The notes beneath the pieces are model-generated. The model did not search any database. It saw only the letters and a list, made by a program, of their open reading frames with translations, and was not told the origin of the DNA. From the NCBI GenBank assembly GCA_037962975.1, contig CM075669.1, forward strand, positions 250,889,351 through 250,953,350: 64,000 nucleotides of DNA, in the 5' to 3' direction. Within the stretch, counting starts at the first letter, position 1. Each line of letters opens with the position of its first letter. Below are positions 35,641 to 46,499 of the stretch, in pieces. The stretch is from Clitoria ternatea. Lineage: Eukaryota > Streptophyta > Magnoliopsida > Fabales > Fabaceae. The position numbers and the translations under genes are program-made.

Positions 35641-37580
35641 AATTAATCTTTTCAAGGATATTCAAGAATTCAGATGTTTCAAGCAGTGTACTGAAATTGG
35701 CACCGAATTCTGTGATGTTTATGTTGTAACCAAAAGAGGCAAAGTCAGTGCAATGCGTATGCCTGTCGCTCACCACAAGCTAACCATGCAGTTGGAAGAA
35801 CTCACTCTCAAACTATCTATGATCAGAATGTCAACCATCATTCAGATCCTGACACATGTAAGTATCTTCCTGTTAAGTTCAATTTAGCTATAAAGTAGGG
35901 TATTAGCACATCAATTGAAACTTAGGTACAATAAGCAACTCAGGCTATAACTATATCTACTCCTGTTTGTTAGTATTACCTTAGAAATATTACAAAGGTT
36001 TTTTGCACAATAAATCATGTATCTGCATGCAATGTTTATTTATAATTTATTTAAAAGTTTATAACTTTTAAAAAATTAACAAAGTTGATTGATAATATTA
36101 TATGTCATTTAAAATATTTAAATTAATTTTATCAAATAGTTATATTTTAAAAAATCACTTAAAAAGTCATATGCTATTTAAAAAACCCTAAATTACACAT
36201 AAAAAAACTACTATATATTTAAGCTGAACTATAAATTATAAATTCATTTTAATAAGAGAATCATAATTACAATTAATTTAATTGATAGTACATCAAAATT
36301 AAAATGGTATTCAAATTAGCAATTATTTTGTAAAGGGCTGTAATACAAAGCCTTATGTCCCCATGTGATCAATCCTAAAAGAAAATTAAAGATAAATGGA
36401 GTTGATTAATGAGAGTGCATGCACATTGTCTTATTACAGGTTATATGCTAATGAAGAATGATAACTCACTTCTAAGCTCCGGAAGGCTTAGCACAGACAG
36501 CAATGTTGTTTCACATTTTATGAAAATTTTAAATCTGCACTGGCTGGATCCTCATCAGACACTTTGAACTCAGATAATGGAAACTTTGATCCCTTATTCT
36601 CGACTTCCAAAACTGTGAATCAGGATACTATGAAGGATTTCCCATGCAATGAAGGACCATCATTCTCCATGGTTAGTAAATTTGTTTACATTTTTATAAA
36701 AGTGTTGTCCATACAAAATTGCTGATTTTGTAACGCTGTTTGTGTTGAATTTTAGTATGTCATTGATTTTAGTAAGCGGCAGAAATGATATATTAAACTC
36801 TAAAAGTGAGTTGAGAATAACTGAGTTTGTGTGATTGTGTGGAATTGTTAGTGCCTAGTAGCGTATGAATTAAGTGCATGTTTAGATCCACTTCACATTT
36901 AGCATGATTTATCACGTTATGGGTAAGCAACAAAATTTTGCTTTGTGATGACCTAATTTATCACATTGGAAAAGTACAAAAAAAGTGGAACTAAACATAC
37001 CCTGAATAAGTAGGTAAAATAGTACATGTTTAAGCATGTTCTAATTGATCATGCATCTTATATGTACAAAAAATAGTGCACGTAATTTTGTGAATGGTAT
37101 GTTTATATGGCAATCTATCATGTTCCATTTTACAGGATGATTTGGAAGGTGAAGTCACAAGACACAGGGTAGAGCTTATGAAAGAAATGGATTTGTACCA
37201 CAGCCTGCAGAGAAGCCAAAGTCTCAAAAGAGAAGGTTTTCTTGAGATCCCTCATTCTAAATTTATATTTTGCCCCTTGAAATGTCCTGCCCCACTTGAA
37301 ATTAAAGAAAAAATAATAATAAAACAAGTAAATTGTGTATTGAATTGTGATCTTATGAAAAGACATTTATTTGGTCCAGTTGACTGAACTTCAAGATTGG
37401 AAAATGAAGCAAGAAGAGAGAATGAAAGAGATTGAATCAGAAAATGCAAGATATAAGGCAGCATTTGAAGCAGCACAGAAGTTGGTAGATGAAGATGTGG
37501 AAAAGAGAGCACTGAAAGCTGAAACAAAAGCATTGATAGAGACAGATCATAGGGACAAGTTTTTGGATGCTTTACACCAG
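35640..37580 (+). pseudogene. Fragment of a USP-domain/U-box receptor-like kinase gene
   Basis: Exon-like pieces in order on the plus strand: about 35650-35860 reads as the end of a universal-stress-protein domain (SDVSSSVLKLAP in one frame, then FCDVYVVTKRGKVSAMR in another, so a one-base shift). About 36500-36670 is a Ser/Asp-rich linker. About 37136-37230 begins DDLEGEVTRHRVELMKEMDL. About 37378-37580 is a charged coiled coil (LTELQDWKMKQEERMKEIES ... AETKALIETDHRDKFLDAL). This matches the coiled-coil segment that precedes the kinase domain in PUB33/35-type proteins. No kinase or U-box domain follows, and the frame ends at 37647. The frameshift and truncation make it a pseudogene. Expression of the open 3' piece cannot be excluded. 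Confidence 0.7.
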
Positions 37581-37965
37581 TCACACACTATCATCAAATA
37601 TCAAACCTCATTTCACACTTTGTTGTTCTATATTTATATATATTTTTAATTAGTTTTTACGTTAATTTTATCAATCATAACCTTTAAAATACTATAATGA
37701 GAATGTATAAGTGTGTACGTGTATCTGTGTCACATATTGTTTATATAAATTAATAATAACAAAAAAAAATATGTAAACCAGTTTATTTTTATTATCTGAT
37801 AATAATCTATAAATTTGAGTAGTACAAAAAGTCTAAAATTCCACATTTTCTATATTGTACATATAGTACAAGTAGAAAAGAGGACATCATGAAGATGATG
37901 TTATTATGTTTGCTTAGACTGGTTTACGTAAAATGATAGGCAATGAAGAAGACATGATAAATATG

Positions 37966-39488
37966 CTAATTTTGGTTGGAGGAGCGAAGCCATGTGACGA
38001 AACTTGGAAGGGTATCAGGATCAGCCCTGTGACGCTTTTGAGTAAAACCATACAACTGTGACCATGTGAAATCCGGATATTTTCTTTCCTCTTCCTTGTC
38101 AAATAGGTTCTGCGGTGGTTTCACTATTTTGTCTCCTCTTGGGTTCATAAAGAAAGTAAGTGACTTCCTTTCCACCTTCTCATTAACCAACACCCTATGC
38201 AGACAACTCTTGTATAACCCATTCGACAACGCCTAATTAACACACAAAACAAAACAAGTGCTTACCTTCACATCCAATGATAATAATAAGAAAATTATTC
38301 ACTACTTGATTTACTTACCGTGAACGTGTCACCTATATTTATGACAAAGGCATTAAGTGCTTCAGGTCTTGGGGGGACAGGAAACCATTTGCCATCAACA
38401 AAAACTTCAAGACCACCAATTTGGTCTTGGTGAAGAATTGTTAATGAGGTTGGGTCACAGTGAGGCCCAACACCAAAGGTAAGGTTGAAATTATTGCAAG
38501 CTGGGTAGGAGTTTCCCCTCACTATTGCTTCACAATCTTCAAAATACCTCTGGAAATGTGAACGATCTGCACCCAAGCTAACGGATAATAGCTCCAAAAT
38601 ACCCATAGATAACTCCTTAATTGCATCACAATACCTTTGATTGGCCAACCTAGTTCATTTATCAAACAACAAAAAAGTCCATGAATATCAAGATTTATAT
38701 AAAGCTAATATAATTTTATTAAAAAATAACTATCTAAACCAACCTAAAAATAAGGGTTGTCTCCATAATTGTAAAGAGTATTTTAATCATATGAAACTAA
38801 TTTCTTATCTTAAAACATGACTGGACATTCGTTGCATGAAATCTATAAACTAAACATTTTTGAGTGATTTAACATTTGGATTAACACAGACTTTAATATC
38901 ATATTAAAAAATAACACTTAAATCAATACAAAATCTAACTCATGCATTAAAGATTACTTATCGGATGTGTATATATTACTTTATCACTTATCTTAATAAA
39001 AAGTTTAGATATTACCCAGCGTCTGGAAGGTCCTCTCCTAGGACAGACTTGAAGAAGTCAACAACTTGTGTGGGAGAATGATGGATGTAGTTGTATCGGT
39101 AAGTGAAAATCTGCTTCCATGGCAAGCTGGAAGCATATCGGTCAGCAAGAGCACTTGAGTAGCCCCAGACGTTGTCCTTAGCAGTCTGCTTCTTGCTCAA
39201 AGGAAGGTTGAAAATGGAGTCAAATTCTTGATAAGCAGCAAGAATGAGATGATGGTCAATGCCATGGTTGATGACTTCGAAGAAGCCATGCTTCATGCAT
39301 GCTTTCCTGACGAGCTGGGCAGCAGAGGCCATGGCAGCATCATCACTCATGATGGCCTTCAAGTCAATGAGTGGTGTGTCAAGGTTTTCTTCACTGCCTT
39401 TGACTAAGTCCTTTGATGGCCAAATGAACTGTTGGGGAATATGGGTCTCCTGGTTCAGCAATTGGAGGTTGAAAGCCATCGATTCCAT
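37966..39488 (-). CDS. GA20ox-like: Gibberellin 20-oxidase-like 2-oxoglutarate/Fe(II) dioxygenase
   Basis: Three exons, 39488-39016, 38649-38319 and 38232-37966, have GT-AG introns and fitting phases. They encode 356 residues. The N-terminal non-haem dioxygenase domain covers about 45-150. The catalytic 2OG-Fe(II) domain runs about 198-300 with iron ligands H221, D223 (GPHCDP) and H280 (CLHR), and 2-oxoglutarate contacts R290 and S292. LTILHQDQIGGL and GDTFTALSNG.YKSCLHR are signatures of GA20ox, which in known members oxidises C20 in the GA12/GA53 pathway in the cytosol. It differs from classical GA20ox at NSYPAC (usually NYYPPC) and LPWKQ (usually LPWKET). Substrate use is therefore inferred. 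It is transcribed away from the paralogue at 43673. Confidence 0.9.
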
Positions 39489-39570
39489 TGGGGATAGGAT
39501 ATAGAGATACACCTTCTCAAACCAAACAAGTATTATTATGGAGAGGACAAGGGAACAAGAGCAGGTTATA

Positions 39571-39583
39571 TGTATATATATAC
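39571..39583 (-). promoter_or_regulatory. Probable TATA box of the minus-strand GA20ox-like gene
   Basis: The minus strand reads TAGTATATATATACA about 85 bp upstream of the ATG at 39488. This is a normal spacing for a short leader. Confidence 0.45.
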
Positions 39584-39719
39584 TAAAAACAATTACTGAT
39601 ATAAAACCACCACCTTCTTTTTTTTTGGGGGAAGCATAGAGAGAGGGACCAAAATTTATTAGGTGGTCCCATGCATAGGATTTTTGGTCTGGGTTTTGTT
39701 GGAAGAACATTACTTTCCT

Positions 39720-42700
39720 ATTTTCTATTTGTAATATATTTCAGACTAAAACACTTAAAAGAAAATATAATAAATCATTAATTTTTATAAAAGGAATATT
39801 TTATTTTTATATCAATTCAAGTTTTTACTTTAATGTCAATGATAATATTTTTAAAATAAAAATAAACATAAGAGAAAATATTAAATACGTGAACTTTTCC
39901 TTATAAAAAAAATTAAAACATTATTTTTTATCTTATAAATAACAACGGATAAAGTAACATTTAATTAGAATCAAGTTAGCACAAAATTAAAAGTGTAGTG
40001 GATATTTGTTTTTGAAAATGGTGATAGGATGTTGAAAGTAGACTACCAAAAAAAAGAGTTGAATGTATGAATTCAAGTTTTACTTTAACGTCGAACCAAA
40101 AAAAAGTTTTACTTTAACGTCAATGATAACATTTTTAAAATAATATAAACATGAGAAAAATATTAAATATTTTTAAGTAGGGGAGTTTTATCTTATAATA
40201 AAGGCTAAAATATTATTTTTTATCTTGTAAACAAGAATGGATAAAGTAATATTTAATTAGAATGAAGTTAATAGTTTTAGCACAAAATTAAAAGTGTAGT
40301 AGATATGTTTTTTTAAAGATGCTGAGGATGATGAAGGAAGTGTCTGGTTTGTAATTGAGGAAACGAAGTTGAGTTGAAGTAAAAAATTTAAAAATTTATA
40401 TTAATTCTTCACACCGTTTCAAACAATCAAAACTCCGTTAACCTATAGGATTAAAAAACTCCCCAGACTCCAAATGTCCTAGAAAGTAGACTACCAAACA
40501 AAACGGAGTTGAATGTATGAAGTTTTTTTTTTAAAAAATTGAGTTTAGAAATATGTAACGAATAGATGTTAATAATCATTGTAATGAAAATTTAGGGCTT
40601 GGGTTTAGATAATTAATCGTAAATCTTTTATAATAGGTAGTGGTATTTGGGTTAAAAGAATTTATATGATAAAATTAATCTTTTTAATAAGTATTTTTCT
40701 ATTCACAAGATTTAAAGTCAAATTCTTACTTAAAAAAATTAATCATGTATCATTTAAATGAATCATTCATTAGTATGAATATGTTGATTTTCAACTGACT
40801 TAATTTATATTATTTTAAAACCAATAAAGGAGAAGAAAACTCAATTCAAAATTACAAATAATAAACTTTCATTTAAATCAGGAAGTATTTTTCTCATAAG
40901 AAATAAGTGATAGAATCATCAAATTTGACGCATTAAAATTTTTTAAAAATAATATTAATATTATATGGTTAAAATTGAGTAAAGTGAGCTAATGAAATTT
41001 TGAGTTCTCTCACGAATAAAAAGAATGATATATTGTAAATGCTCAGTTGTTTATAATAATTTCATATAAAATGTACAGTCGTTTTTTTTATAAAAAAAAA
41101 CACCAATGGTATATTGCAGATATTATTAATATAGGTGATTTGGACAGCACTACTTCAATTTCTATTTAATTGTTAAGAGAAAAAAATACAAAAACTAAAT
41201 AGCTTAATTATATAGTAAATATTCTTGATAGATTATTTTTGTGTGATATTTTCTTTGGTAAACGAGACGTTAAAAAAATCAAATTAGTTTGTCTAACGTA
41301 TAGGATTTTACACGATATAAAAAATAAAAAATAAAAAATTAATTTTTTTAATTGAAAATCATATGAACATTGTTTAAAAATTAAAATGAATAGATATTAA
41401 CTATGCTTTAAAATATATTTTTAAAATATTGTTTATTTCTTATTGCATGTAAAATTGTCTATAAACATAAAAGAAAGTAATAAGTGACGCGGAGGAAAAG
41501 AAAAATATCTGGAAAAGTTATAGAAGTATCCAGAGAGGTAGAGAGATTTCAATGCACAGAGAGAAAGAATTAATTTTTGTTTTTGGAAAACTGGATATTT
41601 AATGTATGGCAACATTTTTTCTTTCTTAGTGTCGTTAATGCATTAAATACTATAATATATACATTTTTGCTTGATTAAAAATAAATCATTTTATGAAATT
41701 AAAGGTTATTATTATTGTTATTAAACATTTGAAATTTATTTATTTATAATTTAAGAAAAACCGATAAATAAATTATGGTTACAAATTAATTATCAATATA
41801 AAAAATACCTTACAGAAAGTATTTCTTCAGAAGAATTTAGTGTATTATTTTTTATTAAGGTGTGTATCAACTCATTTTTGTATTTTTCATTATATAAAAT
41901 ATTTTATCTATTTTTTTATTTTCTCAATTAGTCTGTTAACATGAATAAAAAATTATTAATTAGTATGTTAACATTGCGTAAAAAATTATTAAAAAAACAT
42001 TGAATAGAAAATTAAAGGGGCATTTCATTTTTAAATTCACGACTCCCTTAGTGAGTTTGTATGGTGTAACTTAGGAAACATTTAATAAAATACATTGAAT
42101 ACTTTTATATTTCTGTAAATTATTATTTTTTGGTTTCTTAAATTATTAATATTTAGAATAATTTAATTTATCATTTTATAAGGTCAATATTATAATTATA
42201 TGTATTAAAGATAAATATTAAATACTTTATATATTTTTATTTTAATTAAACTATTTCCACTTTTACTTACTGTGTAGTATTAATTTCCGATTTATTGCAT
42301 TTAAAATCTTAATACGTGTGATTCATTGAATTAAGATCATGAGTGCATTCAACGAAATATCCTAATTTACAGTGATTTTATTCGAATGCCCTAATTTTGC
42401 AGGGTTATAAAATATTTTAGTGGTCCTAATAACCTGGTCAATTGTAAGTTCATTTTGAAGGGAACAATTATTATTATTTTCATTTTATATTATTATTGTT
42501 ATTATTTTCCTTTTAATATGTTTTTATTATACTATTATCAATTATGATTATATTATTATAATATTATTATTATTTTCATTATATAATTATTATGATGATT
42601 ATTACTATTTATCTTTATACTTTATCACTGTACAGCAAACAATAAACAAAATGAAAATTTATTATTCGACTCTTATTCTATCATGTTTAATCTCATTCCT

Positions 42701-43595
42701 ATCATGTTATTATCATGTATTTCCTCTGGGCTTTTCTTTGTTAAGGTGTATAAAAAATAAGGACTATTTATTGTTTCATTTCTAATGTACCATGAATGAT
42801 ATATATTTACTGGACACATTAATATAGATGAAAGTGAAACATTTATTATAGGGAAAGTATAATAAATACAGTTTGAATTTCATAAACGATTAGGAAAAAA
42901 TTAACACACTTAAAATCCATAATAATTAAAAAAAAGTCAAAGGTAGTATATCTTATTCTATTTTCTTATCGTATTTTCCCTCTTTTTTATATGCCTATCA
43001 AATGAACCCTTATTAATTTTTACCTGGTAATTCATTGAAATTAAAGAAAAGGCTTTATAATGCAAGTAAAACATTGAAAATATAATATAGGAAATGCTTT
43101 TAAAAAATTATTTATTCCAATCATGGAACTTTTTTTCCTGTGACTTAAAAATATCATCATATTTATTTTTATGAAAAGATTAAGCATTGAGATTAAAGAA
43201 ATTAAGTAGAAACGTTTTATGTATATGATTTTTTTTAATATCTTAAGCTTATATATAGATAAAGGAACATTAATTATAATTACAAAGTAAATTTTATAAA
43301 TAAATGATTCTTTATAAAAGTATAATATTTTCTCTTTCTCCATATAAGAATGTTATAGAAATATATTTTTATAAAAAATCATTAATAATAAAAAATATTA
43401 ATAAAATTTAGTTTGGAGGTGTAATTAATGTTTCTAAACCTATTGCCAGCTTGCACAGATTAGGAAACCGCATGTATATACCTTATTTATTATTTCTTAG
43501 TATAAATAAATGGTAAACATAATAAAAATAATTAATATGGTGAACAAATTCCAATGTCTCTTATGAATAACAAAATTCTAAAAAATGAGTGATAT
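39720..43595. other. AT-rich spacer between the divergent GA20ox-like genes
   Basis: About 3.9 kb without a supportable gene. It contains the duplicated segments listed separately, runs of A and T, and ATTATT-rich stretches near 42460-42600. It should hold the promoters of both genes. Confidence 0.5.
39816..40310 (+). repeat. Imperfect tandem duplication upstream of the minus-strand GA20ox-like gene
   Basis: Segments 39816-40012 and 40105-40310 are direct copies with small indels (both from TTTTACTTTAANGTCAATGAT to AAAAGTGTAGTRGATAT). A second, shorter pair, GAAAGTAGACTACCAAA ... GAGTTGAATGTATGA, lies at about 40033-40070 and 40480-40520. Confidence 0.75.
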
Positions 43596-43599
43596 ATTT

Positions 43600-43608
43600 T
43601 TATATATA
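43600..43608 (+). promoter_or_regulatory. Probable TATA box of the plus-strand GA20ox-like gene
   Basis: TTATATATA lies about 65 bp before the ATG at 43673. No in-frame ATG intervenes. Confidence 0.5.
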
Positions 43609-43672
43609 GTTGGTTGTGGTGTATAGAAAGTGAGGGTGGAGTGGAGACAGTAGTTACTGTGGAAATTGGAGA

Positions 43673-45030
43673 ATGGAATCAAGCGATGTCAGTGCTGCAG
43701 TAATGGAGCCTTCATCAGAGGGACTAACAGAGCAAAATCAAGGGTATGACTTTAAGTTACTGAAAGATAAAGAAATTCCTCAAGAGTTTATTTGGCCATC
43801 TGGGGATTTAGTTAAAGGCGTTGAAGGTGAAGATCTGAATGCACCCATCATTGACTTAAAGGCCATTAAGAACGATGATGCTGCCATGGCCTCTGCTGCA
43901 GAGCTCGTGAGGAAGGCATGCATGAAGCATGGCCTCTTCGAAGTCACCAACCATGGTGTGGACCCCACTCTCATCGATGCTGCTCATAAGGAATTCGATT
44001 CCATTTTCAACCTTTCCATGACCAAAAAACTCAGTGCTGGCACCAACAACAATGTTTGGGGATACTCGTGTGCTCACGCAGAACGCTTCTCTTCCAGTTT
44101 GCCTTGGAAGGAGACCTTCAGCTTCCCTTATTACCACCTTCATCAAAATCAGTCCCAGGTTGTCCACTTCTTCCAGTCTACCTTGGGGGAAGAGTTTCAC
44201 CACACTGGGTAAGGACCACTGCATCCAACCATTAATTATGATCTTTATCGATTTTTGTCTTGTTAGAGAGTGTAACTTCCTGTTTATTAAATATATTTTA
44301 TTTCTTTATCCGCTACATAACTTTTAAGATGATAAATTGGAATAGGGTGGTGTATCAAAAGTACTGTGATGCAATGAAGGAAATGACAGTGGATGTTTTG
44401 GAGTTATTGGCCGTGAGCTTGGGTGCGGATCGTTCTTATTTTCAGAATTTTTTTGAAGATGCTGAAACAATAATGAGGTGCAACTCTTATCCACCTTGCA
44501 AAGATGTTGGCCTCACATTTGGCATTGGGCCTCACTGTGACCCAGTTTCAATAACCATTCTTCATCAGGACCAAATTGGAGGTCTAGAAGTTTGTGTTGA
44601 TGGCAAATGGCTTGCTGTTCTCCCTCGACCTCATACTTTCATGATCAACATTGGTGACACTTTCACGGTATGTATATATATATATATATACTAGTAATTC
44701 ATAATTCAAGTGTGTGTGAGATAATTATAATTAATGATGCATATTGATGGGTTTGGTTTGTGCTAGGCATTGTCGAATGGGCTATACAAGAGTTGCTTGC
44801 ACAGGGTGTGGTGTAACCAAGAGGTGGTGAGGAGATCCCTCTCTTTCTTTCTATGCCCAAAAGGAGACAGAGCAGTGAAACCGCCAGAAAATCTACTTGG
44901 CAATGAAGAGGAAAGGAATTTCCCTGATTTCACATGGTTGGACTTGTATGAGTTCACACAAAAGCATTACAGGGTGGATGGTGCCACCCTTCAAGGTTTT
45001 GTGTCATGGCTTCGTGCTTCCAAACCATGA
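43673..45030 (+). CDS. GA20ox-like: Gibberellin 20-oxidase-like dioxygenase, divergent paralogue
   Basis: Exons 43673-44208, 44346-44667 and 44767-45030 have GT-AG introns at the same codon positions and phases as the gene at 37966. They encode 373 residues. Iron ligands are H242, D244 and H298. 2OG contacts are R308 and S310. It keeps LPWKET and NSYPPC, closer to classical GA20ox than its neighbour. It has a 20-residue longer N-terminus, and it lacks three residues in the loop before MINIGDTF, where GA20ox proteins normally read NAFV. The fold core is otherwise complete, so activity is plausible. An (AT)n run directly follows the second donor site. Shared exon structure and high similarity suggest an inverted local duplication. 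Confidence 0.92.
44668..44692. repeat. (AT)n microsatellite at the start of intron 2
   Basis: GTATGT then about nine AT units follow exon 2 of the GA20ox-like gene. Confidence 0.9.
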
Positions 45031-45792
45031 ATTATGACAGTCAAGTGCTTACCAGCTTAATCTTTTATTACTTTGTGTACACTAATAATCTCATGCATTT
45101 TCATGTTATAAATTCTGTTTTCTATGTACCGCATAGCAAACAGGAAATTTCAAACTGTATGGGTTATTATTATTATGTGTATAAATAAAACAGTGCACAC
45201 CATAAACAACATGATATTTGATTTCTGAACGATTCTAGGTGCTAGAACCGGTTTTCTCAATAACTCAAGTCCAATGATGGTTCACTATGTATATCTTACC
45301 AAACCTAAGTTGGCGGGAAGAAGGTTTTGGCCTCTCAACGCATAACCTTTGTTTAGGTGGAGGGAAAATGAGGGAAAATAAAATGAAGGTAAAGAAAAAA
45401 TGGATAACAATTTTTTTTTGTTTGGTTTAAGTCAAAATGGAAGGAAAAATTAATTTTTATTTTCTCTTCGACACAAATTTTATTTTATTTTTCCTACTCT
45501 CATTTTTTCTTTTTTTTTTATTAATCCAAACATAACATCAGAGATAATTGTTGTTGATTTGATGTGCTTATTTCTGGAAATTAAAATTAAAAGATATTTG
45601 CTAGAATAAATTTTTTTAGTTTGTTAGGAATCTTTATTAAGTAATTTTATATCCTAATGTTTGTTATGACTTTTCATAACAACATTTTCACAAAACTAAT
45701 CCCATGAAACTTTCTTTAATCATGTTCTACAAAGTTTCGCTACCTATTCAACTTTGAGAATCGTAATATCCTAGGACAGGTAAAAAAAATAA
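45031..45792. other. 3' flank of the GA20ox-like gene
   Basis: The first 150 bp are probably the 3' UTR (AATAAA-like AAATAAAACAG at 45183). At 45350-45540 a weak fold-back, TTTGTTTAGGTGGAGGGAAAATGA against ATTAATCCAAACA, hints at a decayed MITE. Confidence 0.35.
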
Positions 45793-46138
45793 GGTTAAAT
45801 ATGTGTTTTTTTTTCTTTAATTATTTTTTTATTGGTTTCGGTCTTTATGTTGTAGGATATATTAAAATTGGTCTCAATATATTAAAATTGGTCCCTAAAA
45901 CACTGTCAACACAACTCGTAACTAACAAAATAAAAATATTATGTTATTTCTTATTTTGTCTCTTTAACTTATTCCAATTTTTAACTTTTTAAAATGGACT
46001 CCATCTTTTTTCGTCAATGTTTTAGGTACTGATTTTAACATATCCAATGACATAAGGAGCAAAACTAATAAAATAATAACTCAGGGACCAAAATAAAAAA
46101 AATTGATAAAAATATAGGGACCAATGACATATTTAACC
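45793..46138. mobile_element. Small TIR element with GGTTAAATATGT ends
   Basis: It starts GGTTAAATATGTG and ends ACATATTTAACC, an inverted repeat. Phrases such as TTGGTCCCTAAAA and AGGGACCAA occur in mirrored positions. The length is 346 bp. Such elements are frequent in legume genomes as recalled. The class (MULE-like or other) is not decided. Confidence 0.65.
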
Positions 46139-46346
46139 GAAAATTTTATTCATATTTAAATAACATTTCAAAAAAACTTCTAAGCACATTAAACACATTT
46201 TAGTATTTTTGTAGTAATAACTCCTAATAAGAAACACGATTATTAAAAAAATAGTTCCTAGAGATTAAAAAAATATTTCACATGCCAAATGTCCAATGTC
46301 GTAGGGATATGTTAGGTTAAGTAGAAAAAAGGAGGAAAATTGGGAG

Positions 46347-46457
46347 GGATGAGAGAAAAATAAGTGGGTTCTGACAAAAATTGAATGAAAGAGAGTTTTC
46401 CTTTGGAAGAAAAATAAGAGAGGATGGGAGAAAAATAAGTGGGTTCTGACAAAAATT
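46347..46457 (+). repeat. Direct repeat of 36 bp, 75 bp apart
   Basis: GAGAAAAATAAGTGGGTTCT and flanking bases occur at 46347-46382 and 46422-46457 with one difference. Confidence 0.8.
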
Positions 46458-46499
46458 AATTCTTTCTTTATGTAAAATGAAATAAGAAGAAATATGGTG

